The translations under genes and the position numbers were made by a program. This document shows, in pieces, positions 17,593 to 27,527 of a stretch of DNA of 64,000 bases. Under the pieces are notes generated by a model. It saw only the letters and a list, made by a program, of their open reading frames with translations. It did not search any database and was not told the DNA's origin. Position 1 is the stretch's first letter. The number at the start of each line of letters is the position of its first letter. Source of the stretch: Nocardioides massiliensis (lineage in GTDB: Bacteria; Actinomycetota; Actinomycetes; Propionibacteriales; Nocardioidaceae); the NCBI RefSeq assembly GCF_030811215.1, contig NZ_JAUSQM010000001.1:434001-498000 (forward strand), read 5' to 3'.

Positions 17593-18150
17593 CTACCGCA
17601 GGCCGGCGCGCACCAGCGCGGACGCGATGGTCGTGACCGCGTCGTCGATCAGCGTGGCGACGAGCGCGTGCGTCTGCTCCGATCGCCCGATGGGGTCGGG
17701 GATGTCGGGGTCCTCGAGGACCACGCTGCCGCGCTGCGCGGCCGCCTGCGCGACCAGCTCGCGCGGGTCGGCGTACGGCGATCCCTCGGCCGCGACCAGC
17801 CGCTCGCAGTGCGCGGCGAACTCCCGCAGGGTGAAGGTACGCCGTAGGGCGCCCGGCACCTCCTCCAGCACCCGCGACCGCAGGTCCCGGGTCGCCGTCA
17901 GCACCAGGGCGGCGGGCTGGACCAACGCCGGGGTCAGCTGGCGAGCGGCGAAGGTGTCGTGAGCGACGCCGCGGGCGTCGAGCTCGGCGGCCGAGGAGGG
18001 GTCGACGGATCGCCCGACCAGAGCGCGCGCCCCCGCGCTGCTGACCTCCGGCTCGACCCCGCGCTCGCGCAGCCGGGCGGCGAGCAGGAGCTCGGCCTGG
18101 GGCGAGCGACAGACGTTGCCGAGGCAGACGGTCAGGACGGGGAAGGACAC
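17593..18150 (-). CDS. low-molecular-weight protein tyrosine phosphatase-like protein
   Basis: 185-residue LMW-PTP family enzyme. The P-loop CLGNVCRS (residues 9-16) gives nucleophile Cys9 and Arg15, and the general-acid Asp lies in DIPDPIG (Asp152-Pro153). The whole catalytic set is present, so activity is likely. It is longer than the usual 150-160 residues, with an insertion between about 105 and 140. Arsenate reductase and actinobacterial phosphotyrosine-phosphatase roles are both possible for this family. It is divergent from typA. Confidence 0.87.
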   Translation of the reverse strand: MSFPVLTVCLGNVCRSPQAELLLAARLRERGVEPEVSSAGARALVGRSVDPSSAAELDARGVAHDTFAARQLTPALVQPAALVLTATRDLRSRVLEEVPGALRRTFTLREFAAHCERLVAAEGSPYADPRELVAQAAAQRGSVVLEDPDIPDPIGRSEQTHALVATLIDDAVTTIASALVRAGLR

Positions 18151-18273
18151 GCAGGCGAGGCTAGCGCCGCGGCTGGCCCGGCGGGGACGACTCGTCGATT
18201 CGGAGCCTGGGTGCTCGGGCCCGTAGAATCACTCGGCTCGTGTTTGCGGGCCGGCCCCGATCGAAAGACGCGC

Positions 18274-20169
<1,896 letters not shown>

Positions 20170-20180
20170 GCCAACCGCGT

Positions 20181-20227
20181 CAGCGATGTCGTCTGCTGTC
20201 AGCTGGTGGCAGCTGACGACATCGTTG
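20181..20227. terminator. hairpin terminator between typA and convergent SDR gene
   Basis: The arms 20181-20193 and 20215-20227 pair over 13 bp with one G-U. An inner alternative hairpin uses GTCAGCT (20199-20205) and AGCTGAC (20211-20217). Confidence 0.6.
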
Positions 20228-20247
20228 AGCGGCGTACGCCGTCCGGC

Positions 20248-21009
20248 TCAGCGCGGCAGCTGCCCGTCGTCGACCTTGATGACGGTGCCGGTGACGCAAT
20301 CCGAGGCGGGGTCACACAGGTAGAGCAGCGTGCTCTCCAGCTGGGAGGCGTCCCCCACGCGCTTGCGCGGGAACGTCTCGGTCAGGTCGCCGACGCGCTC
20401 GAACATCGCATCGGTCATCTCGGAGCGGAAGGTGCCTGGGGCGATCGCGTTGACGTTGATGTGGCGCGAGGCCCACTCGACGGCCAGCGCCTCGGTCATC
20501 CGGTTGAGCGCGGCCTTCGTGGTGGCATAGAGCGCCGCGCCCGAGCCGGCGGTGTAGAAGCCTGCCATCGACGACACGTTGACGATGCGTCCGGGGGCCT
20601 TCGCGGCGAGCAGCCGGCGGGCGACCTCCGTCGCCAGCAACCAGGGGCCGCGGAGGTTGGTGGCGATGACCGTGTCGACGAAGTCGGCGTCCATCTTGTG
20701 GGCAAGCTGCGCGTCGGGGACTCCGGCGTTGTTGACCAGGATCGTGACGAGCCCGAGCTCCTCCTGGGCGGTCTCGACGGCTGCGGCGATGGCGTCGGCG
20801 TCACGCACGTCGAGGGGTACGGCGATCGCCCGGCCGCCGGCGTCCTCGATCTCGGCGACCAGGGACGCCAGCCGGTCCGTACGCCGACTGCAGGCCGCGA
20901 CGCTCGCGCCGGCGGCTGCGAGGGTCTTCGCGAAGTGCCGACCCAGGCCGGACGACGCGCCGGTGACCAGCGCGACCTGGCCCGTCAGGTCGGGGGTGGA
21001 CGCGTTCAC
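20248..21009 (-). CDS. SDR-family oxidoreductase
   Basis: 253-residue classical short-chain dehydrogenase/reductase. The Rossmann loop TGASSGLG lies near 16-23, NNAG near 91-94, the active-site Ser in NVSSMAGFY, and the YATTK Tyr/Lys pair near 160. It is related to 3-oxoacyl-ACP reductase-like and glucose-dehydrogenase-like SDRs; the substrate is unknown. The GTG start overlaps the stop of the ArsC-like gene by 4 nt (GTGA), so the two form a coupled operon. It is convergent with typA. Confidence 0.88.
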   Translation of the reverse strand: MNASTPDLTGQVALVTGASSGLGRHFAKTLAAAGASVAACSRRTDRLASLVAEIEDAGGRAIAVPLDVRDADAIAAAVETAQEELGLVTILVNNAGVPDAQLAHKMDADFVDTVIATNLRGPWLLATEVARRLLAAKAPGRIVNVSSMAGFYTAGSGAALYATTKAALNRMTEALAVEWASRHINVNAIAPGTFRSEMTDAMFERVGDLTETFPRKRVGDASQLESTLLYLCDPASDCVTGTVIKVDDGQLPR

Positions 21010-21374
21010 CGGTGGTCCTCGCCCAGCACCCGTTGCAACGACTCTGCGTCGCGACCCACCACCGTCGTCCCGTCGTCGGCGGTGATGATCGGTCGCTGGA
21101 TGAGGACCGGGTGGGCGGCGAGCGCGGCGAGCCAGCGGTCCCGGTCGGCCGGCGTACGCCCGTAGTCGCCAAGACCGATCTCGGCCGCGATGGGCTCACC
21201 GCTCCGCGCGATGTCCCAGGGCTCCAGTCCGAGCCGCTCGAGGACGCCCGCGATCTCCGCGGCGCTCGGCGGGTCCTCGAGGTAGCGGCGCTCCGTGTAG
21301 GTCACGCCGGCCTCGTCCAGGGCATCCACCGCGGTGCGGCACTTGCTGCAGGCGGGGTTGATCCAGATCTCCAT
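21006..21374 (-). CDS. ArsC/Spx-family (arsenate reductase-like) protein
   Basis: 122-residue thioredoxin-fold protein of the ArsC/YffB/Spx family. The N-terminal INPACSKCRTA gives Cys9 and Cys12, a CxxC. RPIITADDGTTVVGR near 93-107 matches the family segment that helps bind the anion. Glutaredoxin-dependent arsenate reductase or a thiol-redox role are possible. No arsenite pump or ArsR-like regulator is adjacent, so detoxification is not supported by context. Its stop overlaps the following SDR gene start. Confidence 0.82.
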   Translation of the reverse strand: MEIWINPACSKCRTAVDALDEAGVTYTERRYLEDPPSAAEIAGVLERLGLEPWDIARSGEPIAAEIGLGDYGRTPADRDRWLAALAAHPVLIQRPIITADDGTTVVGRDAESLQRVLGEDHR

Positions 21375-21402
21375 GCCGTCATCATCCTCGAGCCCCGAAC
21401 GC

Positions 21403-21435
21403 CGACGACCCCGGCTCGAGGAGCCGGGGTCGTCG
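21403..21435. terminator. 15-bp hairpin terminator
   Basis: The arms CGACGACCCCGGCTC (21403-21417) and its reverse complement (21421-21435) pair perfectly around a GAG loop. It follows the stop of the reverse-strand secreted protein gene at 21454 and precedes the ArsC-like gene start, insulating the two. Confidence 0.75.
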
Positions 21436-21453
21436 TGCTGCGGTCGACGTGGA

Positions 21454-22194
21454 TCAGAAGCGGATCGTGTAGTACGTGTCGGAGAACGACTTCACGAAGT
21501 GCTTGTTCTTCGCCACGACGGCGCGGAAGTAGGTCCGCTTGCCGTTGCGCGCGGGCAGCTTGATCGAGAACCGGCTCTTCGCGTTCGTCCGGATCTTGGT
21601 GAAGGGCTTCCACTTGCAGCCCTTGTCGCAGTTCTTGCGCTGGATGTGGACGACCTTGCGCGCGTGCTTGGGCACGATCCGCCCGGAGAGGATCAGCCGG
21701 TTGCGGTTGATCTTCGTGGCGAACTTGCGCATCACCTGAAGCTTCTGGGTGCCCGCCGAGGGCGCGAAGGTGGCGGGAGTGCCGCCGATGGTGGCGCTCC
21801 CACCGGTGATCCGCACGCGGTAGAGGGCGTTGCGCACCACGTTGTGCTGCTTGCCGTAGATGGGGCCGCGCGTGGTGCCCGAGTCGATCGTCGTGTAACC
21901 CTTCTGACCGGCCAGTCGGCGCTCGACGACGTAGTCGGCTGCGAACGGCAACGGCTCCCAGTCTCCGGTGGTCGGATTCTTCGCCTCGAACCGCGCCTGA
22001 AGGCTCAGCTTCTGACCGCGGATCGAGGTGGGCTTCTTGTAGGCCTCGAGATAGCGCGAGAAGCCCGTCTCGGCGACTCGTGTCTCGATCACCGTCGGCG
22101 CCGGGCCCTCGGCAGCCGCGCTGCTCGCGGTGACGACCGGCAAGCCGAGCAGACCGATGGTGACGGCGCCGGCGAAGAACTTGGTGATACGCAC
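21454..22194 (-). CDS. secreted hypothetical protein, Ig-like beta domains
   Basis: 246-residue precursor with a Sec signal peptide (VRITKFF, hydrophobic core, AAAEG cleavage region near residue 28). The mature protein is beta-rich and has two modules. The second (about 150-246) reads like the actinobacterial extracellular repeat GRIVPKHARKVVHIQRK...KPFTKIRTNAKSRFSIKLPA, with a disulphide-spaced CDKGC. It is very basic toward the C-terminus, possibly binding anionic wall polymers. The start is GTG with GGGGGAA upstream. It is divergent from the lipoprotein gene. I do not recognise a named family; secretion is well supported, function is not. Confidence 0.7.
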   Translation of the reverse strand: MRITKFFAGAVTIGLLGLPVVTASSAAAEGPAPTVIETRVAETGFSRYLEAYKKPTSIRGQKLSLQARFEAKNPTTGDWEPLPFAADYVVERRLAGQKGYTTIDSGTTRGPIYGKQHNVVRNALYRVRITGGSATIGGTPATFAPSAGTQKLQVMRKFATKINRNRLILSGRIVPKHARKVVHIQRKNCDKGCKWKPFTKIRTNAKSRFSIKLPARNGKRTYFRAVVAKNKHFVKSFSDTYYTIRF

Positions 22195-22304
22195 TGTGCA
22201 TTCCCCCGTTTCTTGGTACTGACTGGTTGCGGCAGCGTACCCCGTGCGCATCCGCGGGCTCGCCAGCCCGGTGCGCTCGACTTCACGCATCGGCGAGACC
22301 CTCC

Positions 22305-22310
22305 TACAGT
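22305..22310 (+). promoter_or_regulatory. -10 element TACAGT, leaderless arrangement
   Basis: TACAGT lies 8 nt before the ATG at 22319, which supports that start over the in-frame ATG at 22346. Confidence 0.5.
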
Positions 22311-22318
22311 GGACCCTG

Positions 22319-22948
22319 ATGTTTCGACAGACGGGGGTCTTTCGCATGACCGGACGCAGGCACGGACGAGTCCGAGGTGCCGTTCTGACCGGCGCGGTGT
22401 CGCTGGCACTGCTCACCGCCTGCTCTTCCGCAGAGGAGCCGGCGCCGTCGGCCGAGCCCACCGCCGCACCCTCGACCGTCGAGGTCCCGAACGCCGAGGT
22501 GCTGGCCGAGGCACCGAGCCGGCCGGCCGACGAGCGCAGCCCGGCAGGTGCGATCCGGTTCGCGACGTACGTCGTCGAGACCGTGATGCACGCTGCCGCC
22601 CAGAACGGTCACGAGGCGATCCGCGCGCTCGATGTCGCTGGCGACTGCACGACCTGCCAGCAGCTGGCACAGGCCCTCGAGGAGGCCGAGGACGCAGGAG
22701 AACGCCAGACCTTCGCCGAGCCGCCTCGGGTCTTCGACGTCCAGGTCGCCGAGCGCGGCCGCGGGGAGGGCACCTGGATCGTCATCGCGCCCTTCGAGCG
22801 CCCCGCGATCACGGAGTACGACGCCTCGGGCGAGCCCGTCGAGGAGTACCCCGCCACCCCGCGCGTGATGGAGATGGGGATCAAGTGGGTCGACGGAGCA
22901 TGGCAGCTGTTCAACTACCGCTACGCCGAGGACGGCGAGGAGGGATGA
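22319..22948 (+). CDS. secreted lipoprotein, DUF6318-like
   Basis: 209-residue lipoprotein precursor with a long basic n-region (two possible starts, 22319 and 22346), a hydrophobic stretch and lipobox LLTAC. An Ala/Pro/Glu-rich linker is followed by a domain of about 130 residues: PAGAIRFATYVVETVMHAA, then a CTTC pair, then IKWVDGAWQLFNYR. This matches my recollection of DUF6318-type actinobacterial lipoproteins of unknown function. Its TGA overlaps the ATG of the next gene by 4 nt, so it is made together with the PKD-domain protein. Confidence 0.72.
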   Translation: MFRQTGVFRMTGRRHGRVRGAVLTGAVSLALLTACSSAEEPAPSAEPTAAPSTVEVPNAEVLAEAPSRPADERSPAGAIRFATYVVETVMHAAAQNGHEAIRALDVAGDCTTCQQLAQALEEAEDAGERQTFAEPPRVFDVQVAERGRGEGTWIVIAPFERPAITEYDASGEPVEEYPATPRVMEMGIKWVDGAWQLFNYRYAEDGEEG

Positions 22949-23865
22949 GGGGCACGCCGGCGACACCCGCGCGCTCCACCCGCCTGCGGCAGCGACGCGC
23001 ACTCCTCGCCCCGGCGCTCGCACTCGGCATCCTCTGGCTGACGGCCTCACCCGGCAGCGCAGACCCGAACGCCGACATCGGCGACAACGAGGTCGTCATC
23101 CGCGACGAGGACAAGGGCGGCCAGCACGGTGGCCGCCCCACGCCGCCGAACGACAACGTGTCCGACCCCGGAAGCAACCAGCCCCCGCAGCCGTGGACCC
23201 AGGAGGTCTACGTGGTCGCCTGCCCGGTCAACGGTCCGAGCAACCCCACCGACGCCTTGTGCACGGGAGCGGTCAACACCTGCCCCGGCGACGAGCACCG
23301 CATCCGCTACCGCGTCTATACGCGCCTGATGAGTCCGTCGGGCGAGCCGATGTCGTCGTGGACCTTCGACCGCATGGTGTGCCGCGGCGCCGACGAGGTC
23401 GAGCCCGGGGTGCAGGAGCCCGTGGTGACGGAGGAGGACGTCGTCGACGTCGCCCGCACCGCCGCGCCACCCCCGGTCATCGGTTCGGACCCGGGGACGC
23501 GGACCTACGTCAACGTGCCGACCAACTTCTTCGCCGACACCGGCGAGCAGACCGTGACCCTGACGGTGCTGGGTCAGGCCATCGCGGTGGCGTTCACGCC
23601 GACCGCGGTCTCGTGGGACTTCGGCGACGGACAAACGGGGACCGGCCTCGGCCTTGCCGGTGCGGCAGTGGGTCATCCCGACGCGGTCGAGCACGCCTAC
23701 CGGCGCGGCGGCAGCGTCGACGTGACTGCCACCGTCACCTACAGCGTGACCTTCACGCTGCCGGGTGGCTCACCGACCACGATCCCCGGGCAGGTGACCG
23801 CGACGAGCCAGCCCTTGCCGCTGCGCGTCAGCGAGATCCAGTCGACGGTCGATCACGTCGGCTGA
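22945..23865 (+). CDS. secreted PKD-domain-containing protein
   Basis: 306-residue exported protein. A basic N-terminus and hydrophobic segment (about 18-36) form a signal sequence. An Asp/Pro/Gln-rich linker and a Cys-containing region follow (VVACPVNGP, LCTGAVNTCPGDEH). The C-terminus holds a PKD-type beta-sandwich with VSWDFGDGQTG and VEHAYRRGGSVDVTATVTY. PKD domains usually mediate extracellular protein or polysaccharide contacts. Coupling to the lipoprotein by a 4-nt overlap suggests both act together outside the membrane. The function is unknown. Confidence 0.75.
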   Translation: MRGTPATPARSTRLRQRRALLAPALALGILWLTASPGSADPNADIGDNEVVIRDEDKGGQHGGRPTPPNDNVSDPGSNQPPQPWTQEVYVVACPVNGPSNPTDALCTGAVNTCPGDEHRIRYRVYTRLMSPSGEPMSSWTFDRMVCRGADEVEPGVQEPVVTEEDVVDVARTAAPPPVIGSDPGTRTYVNVPTNFFADTGEQTVTLTVLGQAIAVAFTPTAVSWDFGDGQTGTGLGLAGAAVGHPDAVEHAYRRGGSVDVTATVTYSVTFTLPGGSPTTIPGQVTATSQPLPLRVSEIQSTVDHVG

Positions 23866-23923
23866 CCCTGACCCGGTGCGGGACCGGCGCCGGACCGGGA
23901 GCGGACCGACGCTGGCTGCGGCG

Positions 23924-23929
23924 TACGAT
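23924..23929 (+). promoter_or_regulatory. -10 element TACGAT of rarD, leaderless arrangement
   Basis: TACGAT is followed by 6 nt and the GTG at 23936. The same hexamer precedes senX3. Confidence 0.55.
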
Positions 23930-23935
23930 CCGCGC

Positions 23936-24847
23936 GTGCCAGAAACGCGACGTGGTCTGCTGTTCGGCGTCGCGGCCTACGCGATGTGGGGCTTCTTCCC
24001 GCTCTATTGGCGCCTGCTCGAGGAGACCGGCGCGCTGGAGCTGCTCGCAGCCCGGGTGACGTTCTCCCTGCTCGTGATGGTCGTGCTGGTGCTGGGCCTG
24101 CGGAAGCTGGAGAGGTTCCGCGCCCTGGTCCGCGACCGACGCCTGCGGCGACTCCTCACGCTCGCCGCTGTGCTGATCTCCGTCAACTGGTTCGTGTTCA
24201 TCTGGGGAGTCAACAACGGACGCGTCCTCGAGATCTCGCTGGGCTACTTCATCACCCCCTTGGTGAGTGTCCTGCTCGGGGTCGTGGTGCTCCGCGAGCG
24301 GCTGCGCCGGACCCAGTGGGCAGCGACCGGACTGGCCGTCCTGGCCGTCGTGGTGCTGGCGATCGACTACGGGCGCCTGCCGTGGGTCGGGGTGGCGCTC
24401 GCGCTCTCGTTCGGCTTCTACGGTCTGCTGAAGAAGCAGGCAAATGTGGGTGCGGTCGAGAGCCTGGCCTACGAGACGCTGGTGATCCTGCCGGTCGCCG
24501 TGACGTACTTGATCTGGTTGGGCGCGATCGGTGAGGCGTCGTACCTCGACATGGGACCGGGCACGATGTTGCTCCTGGTCGGCAGCGGCCTGCTGACCGC
24601 CCTGCCGCTGCTCTGCTTCGGCGGCGCCGCGACGCGCGTGACCCTGACGACGATGGGGTTGCTGCAGTACATCGCGCCGACCCTGCAGTTCCTCATCGGC
24701 GTGCTGGTCTTCTCCGAGGCGCTGCCGCTGTCACGCCTCGCTGGCTTCGTGCTCGTCTGGACCGCGCTCGTGGTCTTCACCGTCGACGCCTGGCGCAATC
24801 ACCGCCGCCAGCTGCGCCTCGGTGCCCTCGCTTCGTCGGCGGCCTGA
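23936..24847 (+). CDS. rarD: EamA-family transporter RarD
   Basis: 303-residue inner-membrane permease of the RarD branch of the DMT superfamily, with ten hydrophobic helices. It begins PETRRGLLFGVAAYAMWGFFPLYW, the RarD hallmark, and continues with ISVNWFVFIWGVNNGR and LLQYIAPTLQFLIGV. The substrate is undetermined in the family (E. coli RarD mutants are called chloramphenicol-sensitive). The GTG at 23936 is preferred: it directly precedes the conserved N-terminus and a leaderless -10 lies 6 nt before it. It is convergent with the polyprenyl synthase gene. Confidence 0.9.
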   Translation: MPETRRGLLFGVAAYAMWGFFPLYWRLLEETGALELLAARVTFSLLVMVVLVLGLRKLERFRALVRDRRLRRLLTLAAVLISVNWFVFIWGVNNGRVLEISLGYFITPLVSVLLGVVVLRERLRRTQWAATGLAVLAVVVLAIDYGRLPWVGVALALSFGFYGLLKKQANVGAVESLAYETLVILPVAVTYLIWLGAIGEASYLDMGPGTMLLLVGSGLLTALPLLCFGGAATRVTLTTMGLLQYIAPTLQFLIGVLVFSEALPLSRLAGFVLVWTALVVFTVDAWRNHRRQLRLGALASSAA

Positions 24848-24883
24848 GTACGGCGTACGCCGCCGGCAGTGTGGCCCGTGTGA

Positions 24884-25894
24884 CTACGCCGTGCGGGTGG
24901 CGACGACCTCGGCGAAGTCGTGGAGGGCCTGGCGGGCGGGGCCTTCGGGGAGTACGCCGAGGAGGTCCTGCGCCTCGCGGGCGAGGCGGATGACGTAGTC
25001 GCGGGCCTCGCCGATGGCGGGGTGGGCGCGGAGCAGGGCGAGGGTCTCGGCGTGGCGGGCGTCGTCGCTGAGGTCGCCGGCGAGCAGCTCCTTGAGCCGG
25101 TCGTCCTCCGGGCCACCGGAGCGGCGGGCGAGCAGGACGGGCAGCGTCGCGACGCCCTCGCGCAGGTCGGTGCCGGGGGTCTTGCCGGACTCGTCGGACT
25201 CACTCATGACGTCGAGGATGTCGTCGGAGAGCTGGAAGGCGACGCCGACCTTCTCGCCGTACGCCGTCAGCGCCTCGACGACCTCCTCCGACGCGCCGGC
25301 GAACCGGGCGCCATACAGCGCGGACGTCGCGATCAAGGAGCCGGTCTTGCCAGCGACGACCCGCAGGTAGTGCTCCAGCGGGTCGCCGTCGCGGGGCCCG
25401 AGGGTCTCGAGGATCTGACCCTCGACGAGGCGGTTGAACGTCTGCGCCTGAATGCGGACGGCGTCGGCGCCGAGGTCGGCGGTGAGCTCGGAGGACTTAC
25501 CGAACAACCAGTCGCCGGTGAGGATCGCGACCAGGTTGTCCCAACGGGCGTTGGCCGAGGCCGCACCGCGGCGCAGCTCGGCCTCGTCCATGACGTCGTC
25601 GTGGTAGAGCGAGGCCAGGTGGGTCAGCTCGACCACGCAGGCCGCCGTGACGAGGTCGGGGCTGGACGGGTCGCCGGTCTCCGCCGCGAGCAGCACCAGC
25701 AGTGGACGGAACCGCTTCCCCCCGGCCTGCAGCAGGTGCTGCGCGGCCTCGGTGACGAACGGCGCCTCGCTGACGACGTGCTGCTCGAGTGCCGCCTCGA
25801 CCTCGGCCAGCCGCTCCCGCAGTCGGGCCGCCAGGGCGCTGTCGACGATCGGCAGCGCAAGGTCGGGCGGGGTCGCGGTCACGTCTGCTTTCAC
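24884..25894 (-). CDS. polyprenyl diphosphate synthase (menaquinone side chain)
   Basis: 336-residue trans-isoprenyl diphosphate synthase. GGKRFRPLLVLL opens the catalytic region, the first Asp-rich motif is LYHDDVMDE and the second QLSDDILD. It lengthens FPP/GGPP with isopentenyl diphosphate to the chain attached to menaquinone. It follows nuoN by 34 nt in the same direction, and menA and menG are in the window, so supplying the menaquinone tail is likely. Chain length cannot be read here. The GTG at 25894 has AGGAG almost touching it; the in-frame GTG four codons later (25882) has better spacing and is a real alternative. Confidence 0.9.
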   Translation of the reverse strand: MKADVTATPPDLALPIVDSALAARLRERLAEVEAALEQHVVSEAPFVTEAAQHLLQAGGKRFRPLLVLLAAETGDPSSPDLVTAACVVELTHLASLYHDDVMDEAELRRGAASANARWDNLVAILTGDWLFGKSSELTADLGADAVRIQAQTFNRLVEGQILETLGPRDGDPLEHYLRVVAGKTGSLIATSALYGARFAGASEEVVEALTAYGEKVGVAFQLSDDILDVMSESDESGKTPGTDLREGVATLPVLLARRSGGPEDDRLKELLAGDLSDDARHAETLALLRAHPAIGEARDYVIRLAREAQDLLGVLPEGPARQALHDFAEVVATRTA

Positions 25895-25928
25895 TCCTGG
25901 TCGAGCCCGCCCGGCAGGGGGCGCGTGG

Positions 25929-27527
25929 TCAGCGGATGAACTCGCCGGCGGACGCGGCGAGGTCGAGCACCGGCCCCGGCACGATGCCGAGCGCGACCGT
26001 CGCGGCGAAGCCGACGCCGATCACGATAGTCGTGAGCACACTGGGCCTCGCGACGGTGGGTCCGTCACCGATGGGGTCGGCGAAATACATGAGCACGATG
26101 ACGCGGATGTAGAAGTACGCCGCGACCGCGCTCATGAGGACCGCGCCGATGACCAGCGGCCAGGCGCCGGCCGCGAGCGCGGTGCTGAAGACCGCCCACT
26201 TGCCGACGAAGCCGCTGGTCAGCGGGATGCCCGCCATGCCGAGCAGGAAGACCGCGAAGACGCCCGCGAGCAGCGGGGACTCCTTGCCGAGACCCGCCCA
26301 GCGGTCGAGCGCTGTCGCCTCGCCACCGCTGTCGCGCACGACCGTGACGACGGCGAACGCGCCGATCGTCATGAAGCCGTAGGTGACGAGGTAGAACAGC
26401 ACCGCCTCGAGCGACGACAGCTGGCCGGGAGCGAGCGCACCGAGCTGCTGGGCGCCGACGAAGCCGACGAGCAGGAAGCCCGCGTGGGCGATCGAGGAGT
26501 AGGCGAGCAGGCGCTTGATGTCGGTCTGCGTCAGCGCGAGCACCGACCCGATCACCATCGTCAGACCGGCGACGACCCAGATCATCGGGGTCCAGTCGAC
26601 CCGCGCCCCACCGAAGGCGACGTAGAACAGCCGCAGCAACGCGCCGAACGCGGCGACCTTGGTGCACGCCGCCATGAACGCGGTGACGGCCGTGGGCGCG
26701 CCCTGGTAGACGTCGGGGGTCCACGCGTGGAACGGCGCCGCGCCGACCTTGAACAGCAGGCCGACCGAGATGAGACCGATGCCGCCGAGCAGCAGCGCGT
26801 CGGCGCCGATGCGGCCGGTGACCGCGGCGCTGATCTGCGCGAACTGCATGGAGCCGGCGTAGCCGTAGACGAGCGCGATGCCGTAGACGAAGAAGCCGGA
26901 GCTGAACGCACCGAGCATGAAGTACTTCAGCGCGGCCTCCTGCGACAGCAGGCGACGACGACGCGCCAGCCCACACAGCAGGTAGAGCGGCAGCGAGAGC
27001 ACCTCGAGCGCGACGAACATCGTCAGCAGGTCGTTGGCCGCCGGGAAGAGCATCATGCCGCTGACCGCGAAGAGCATCAGCGGGTAGACCTCGGTGTGCT
27101 CCAGGCCCCGGCTGGACGCCTCGCGCTCGGCCTCGGTGCCGGGCAGCGCCGCCGCCTGGCCCGCGAACGCGGTGACGCCGTTCTCCAGGCGCCGCTCGGC
27201 GAAGAGCAGCGCCGAGATCAGCGCGAGGACGAGGATCAGGCCCCACAGGAAGACCGAGGGTCCGTCGACCGCGATCGCGCCCTCGACGGCGATAGCGCCC
27301 AGCGCCAGCCCCTCGGCGCGCTCGTCGAGGCCGAGACCGACCCAGATGGTGGCGCCGAGGGCAGCGGCGTACGCCGCCAGCGTGAGCACGGTCTGGACGA
27401 TGTAGCGCAGCCGGCGGGGGGCGAACGCCTCCACGAGCACGCTCACGACCGCCGCACCGAAGACGATCAGCAGCGGCAGGATGAGGCTGTACTCGACGCT
27501 CGGCGCCGTGAACTCCGCACCGTTCAT
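25929..27527 (-). CDS. nuoN: NADH-quinone oxidoreductase subunit N
   Basis: 532-residue antiporter-like proton-channel subunit of complex I, with about 14 hydrophobic helices. It contains the conserved Lys/Glu-bearing segments of the family (MLFPAANDLLTMFVALEVLSLP and KVGAAPFHAWTPDVYQGAP). The ATG shares one base with the nuoM stop. It is last of the nuoA-N genes. Confidence 0.97.
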   Translation of the reverse strand: MNGAEFTAPSVEYSLILPLLIVFGAAVVSVLVEAFAPRRLRYIVQTVLTLAAYAAALGATIWVGLGLDERAEGLALGAIAVEGAIAVDGPSVFLWGLILVLALISALLFAERRLENGVTAFAGQAAALPGTEAEREASSRGLEHTEVYPLMLFAVSGMMLFPAANDLLTMFVALEVLSLPLYLLCGLARRRRLLSQEAALKYFMLGAFSSGFFVYGIALVYGYAGSMQFAQISAAVTGRIGADALLLGGIGLISVGLLFKVGAAPFHAWTPDVYQGAPTAVTAFMAACTKVAAFGALLRLFYVAFGGARVDWTPMIWVVAGLTMVIGSVLALTQTDIKRLLAYSSIAHAGFLLVGFVGAQQLGALAPGQLSSLEAVLFYLVTYGFMTIGAFAVVTVVRDSGGEATALDRWAGLGKESPLLAGVFAVFLLGMAGIPLTSGFVGKWAVFSTALAAGAWPLVIGAVLMSAVAAYFYIRVIVLMYFADPIGDGPTVARPSVLTTIVIGVGFAATVALGIVPGPVLDLAASAGEFIR

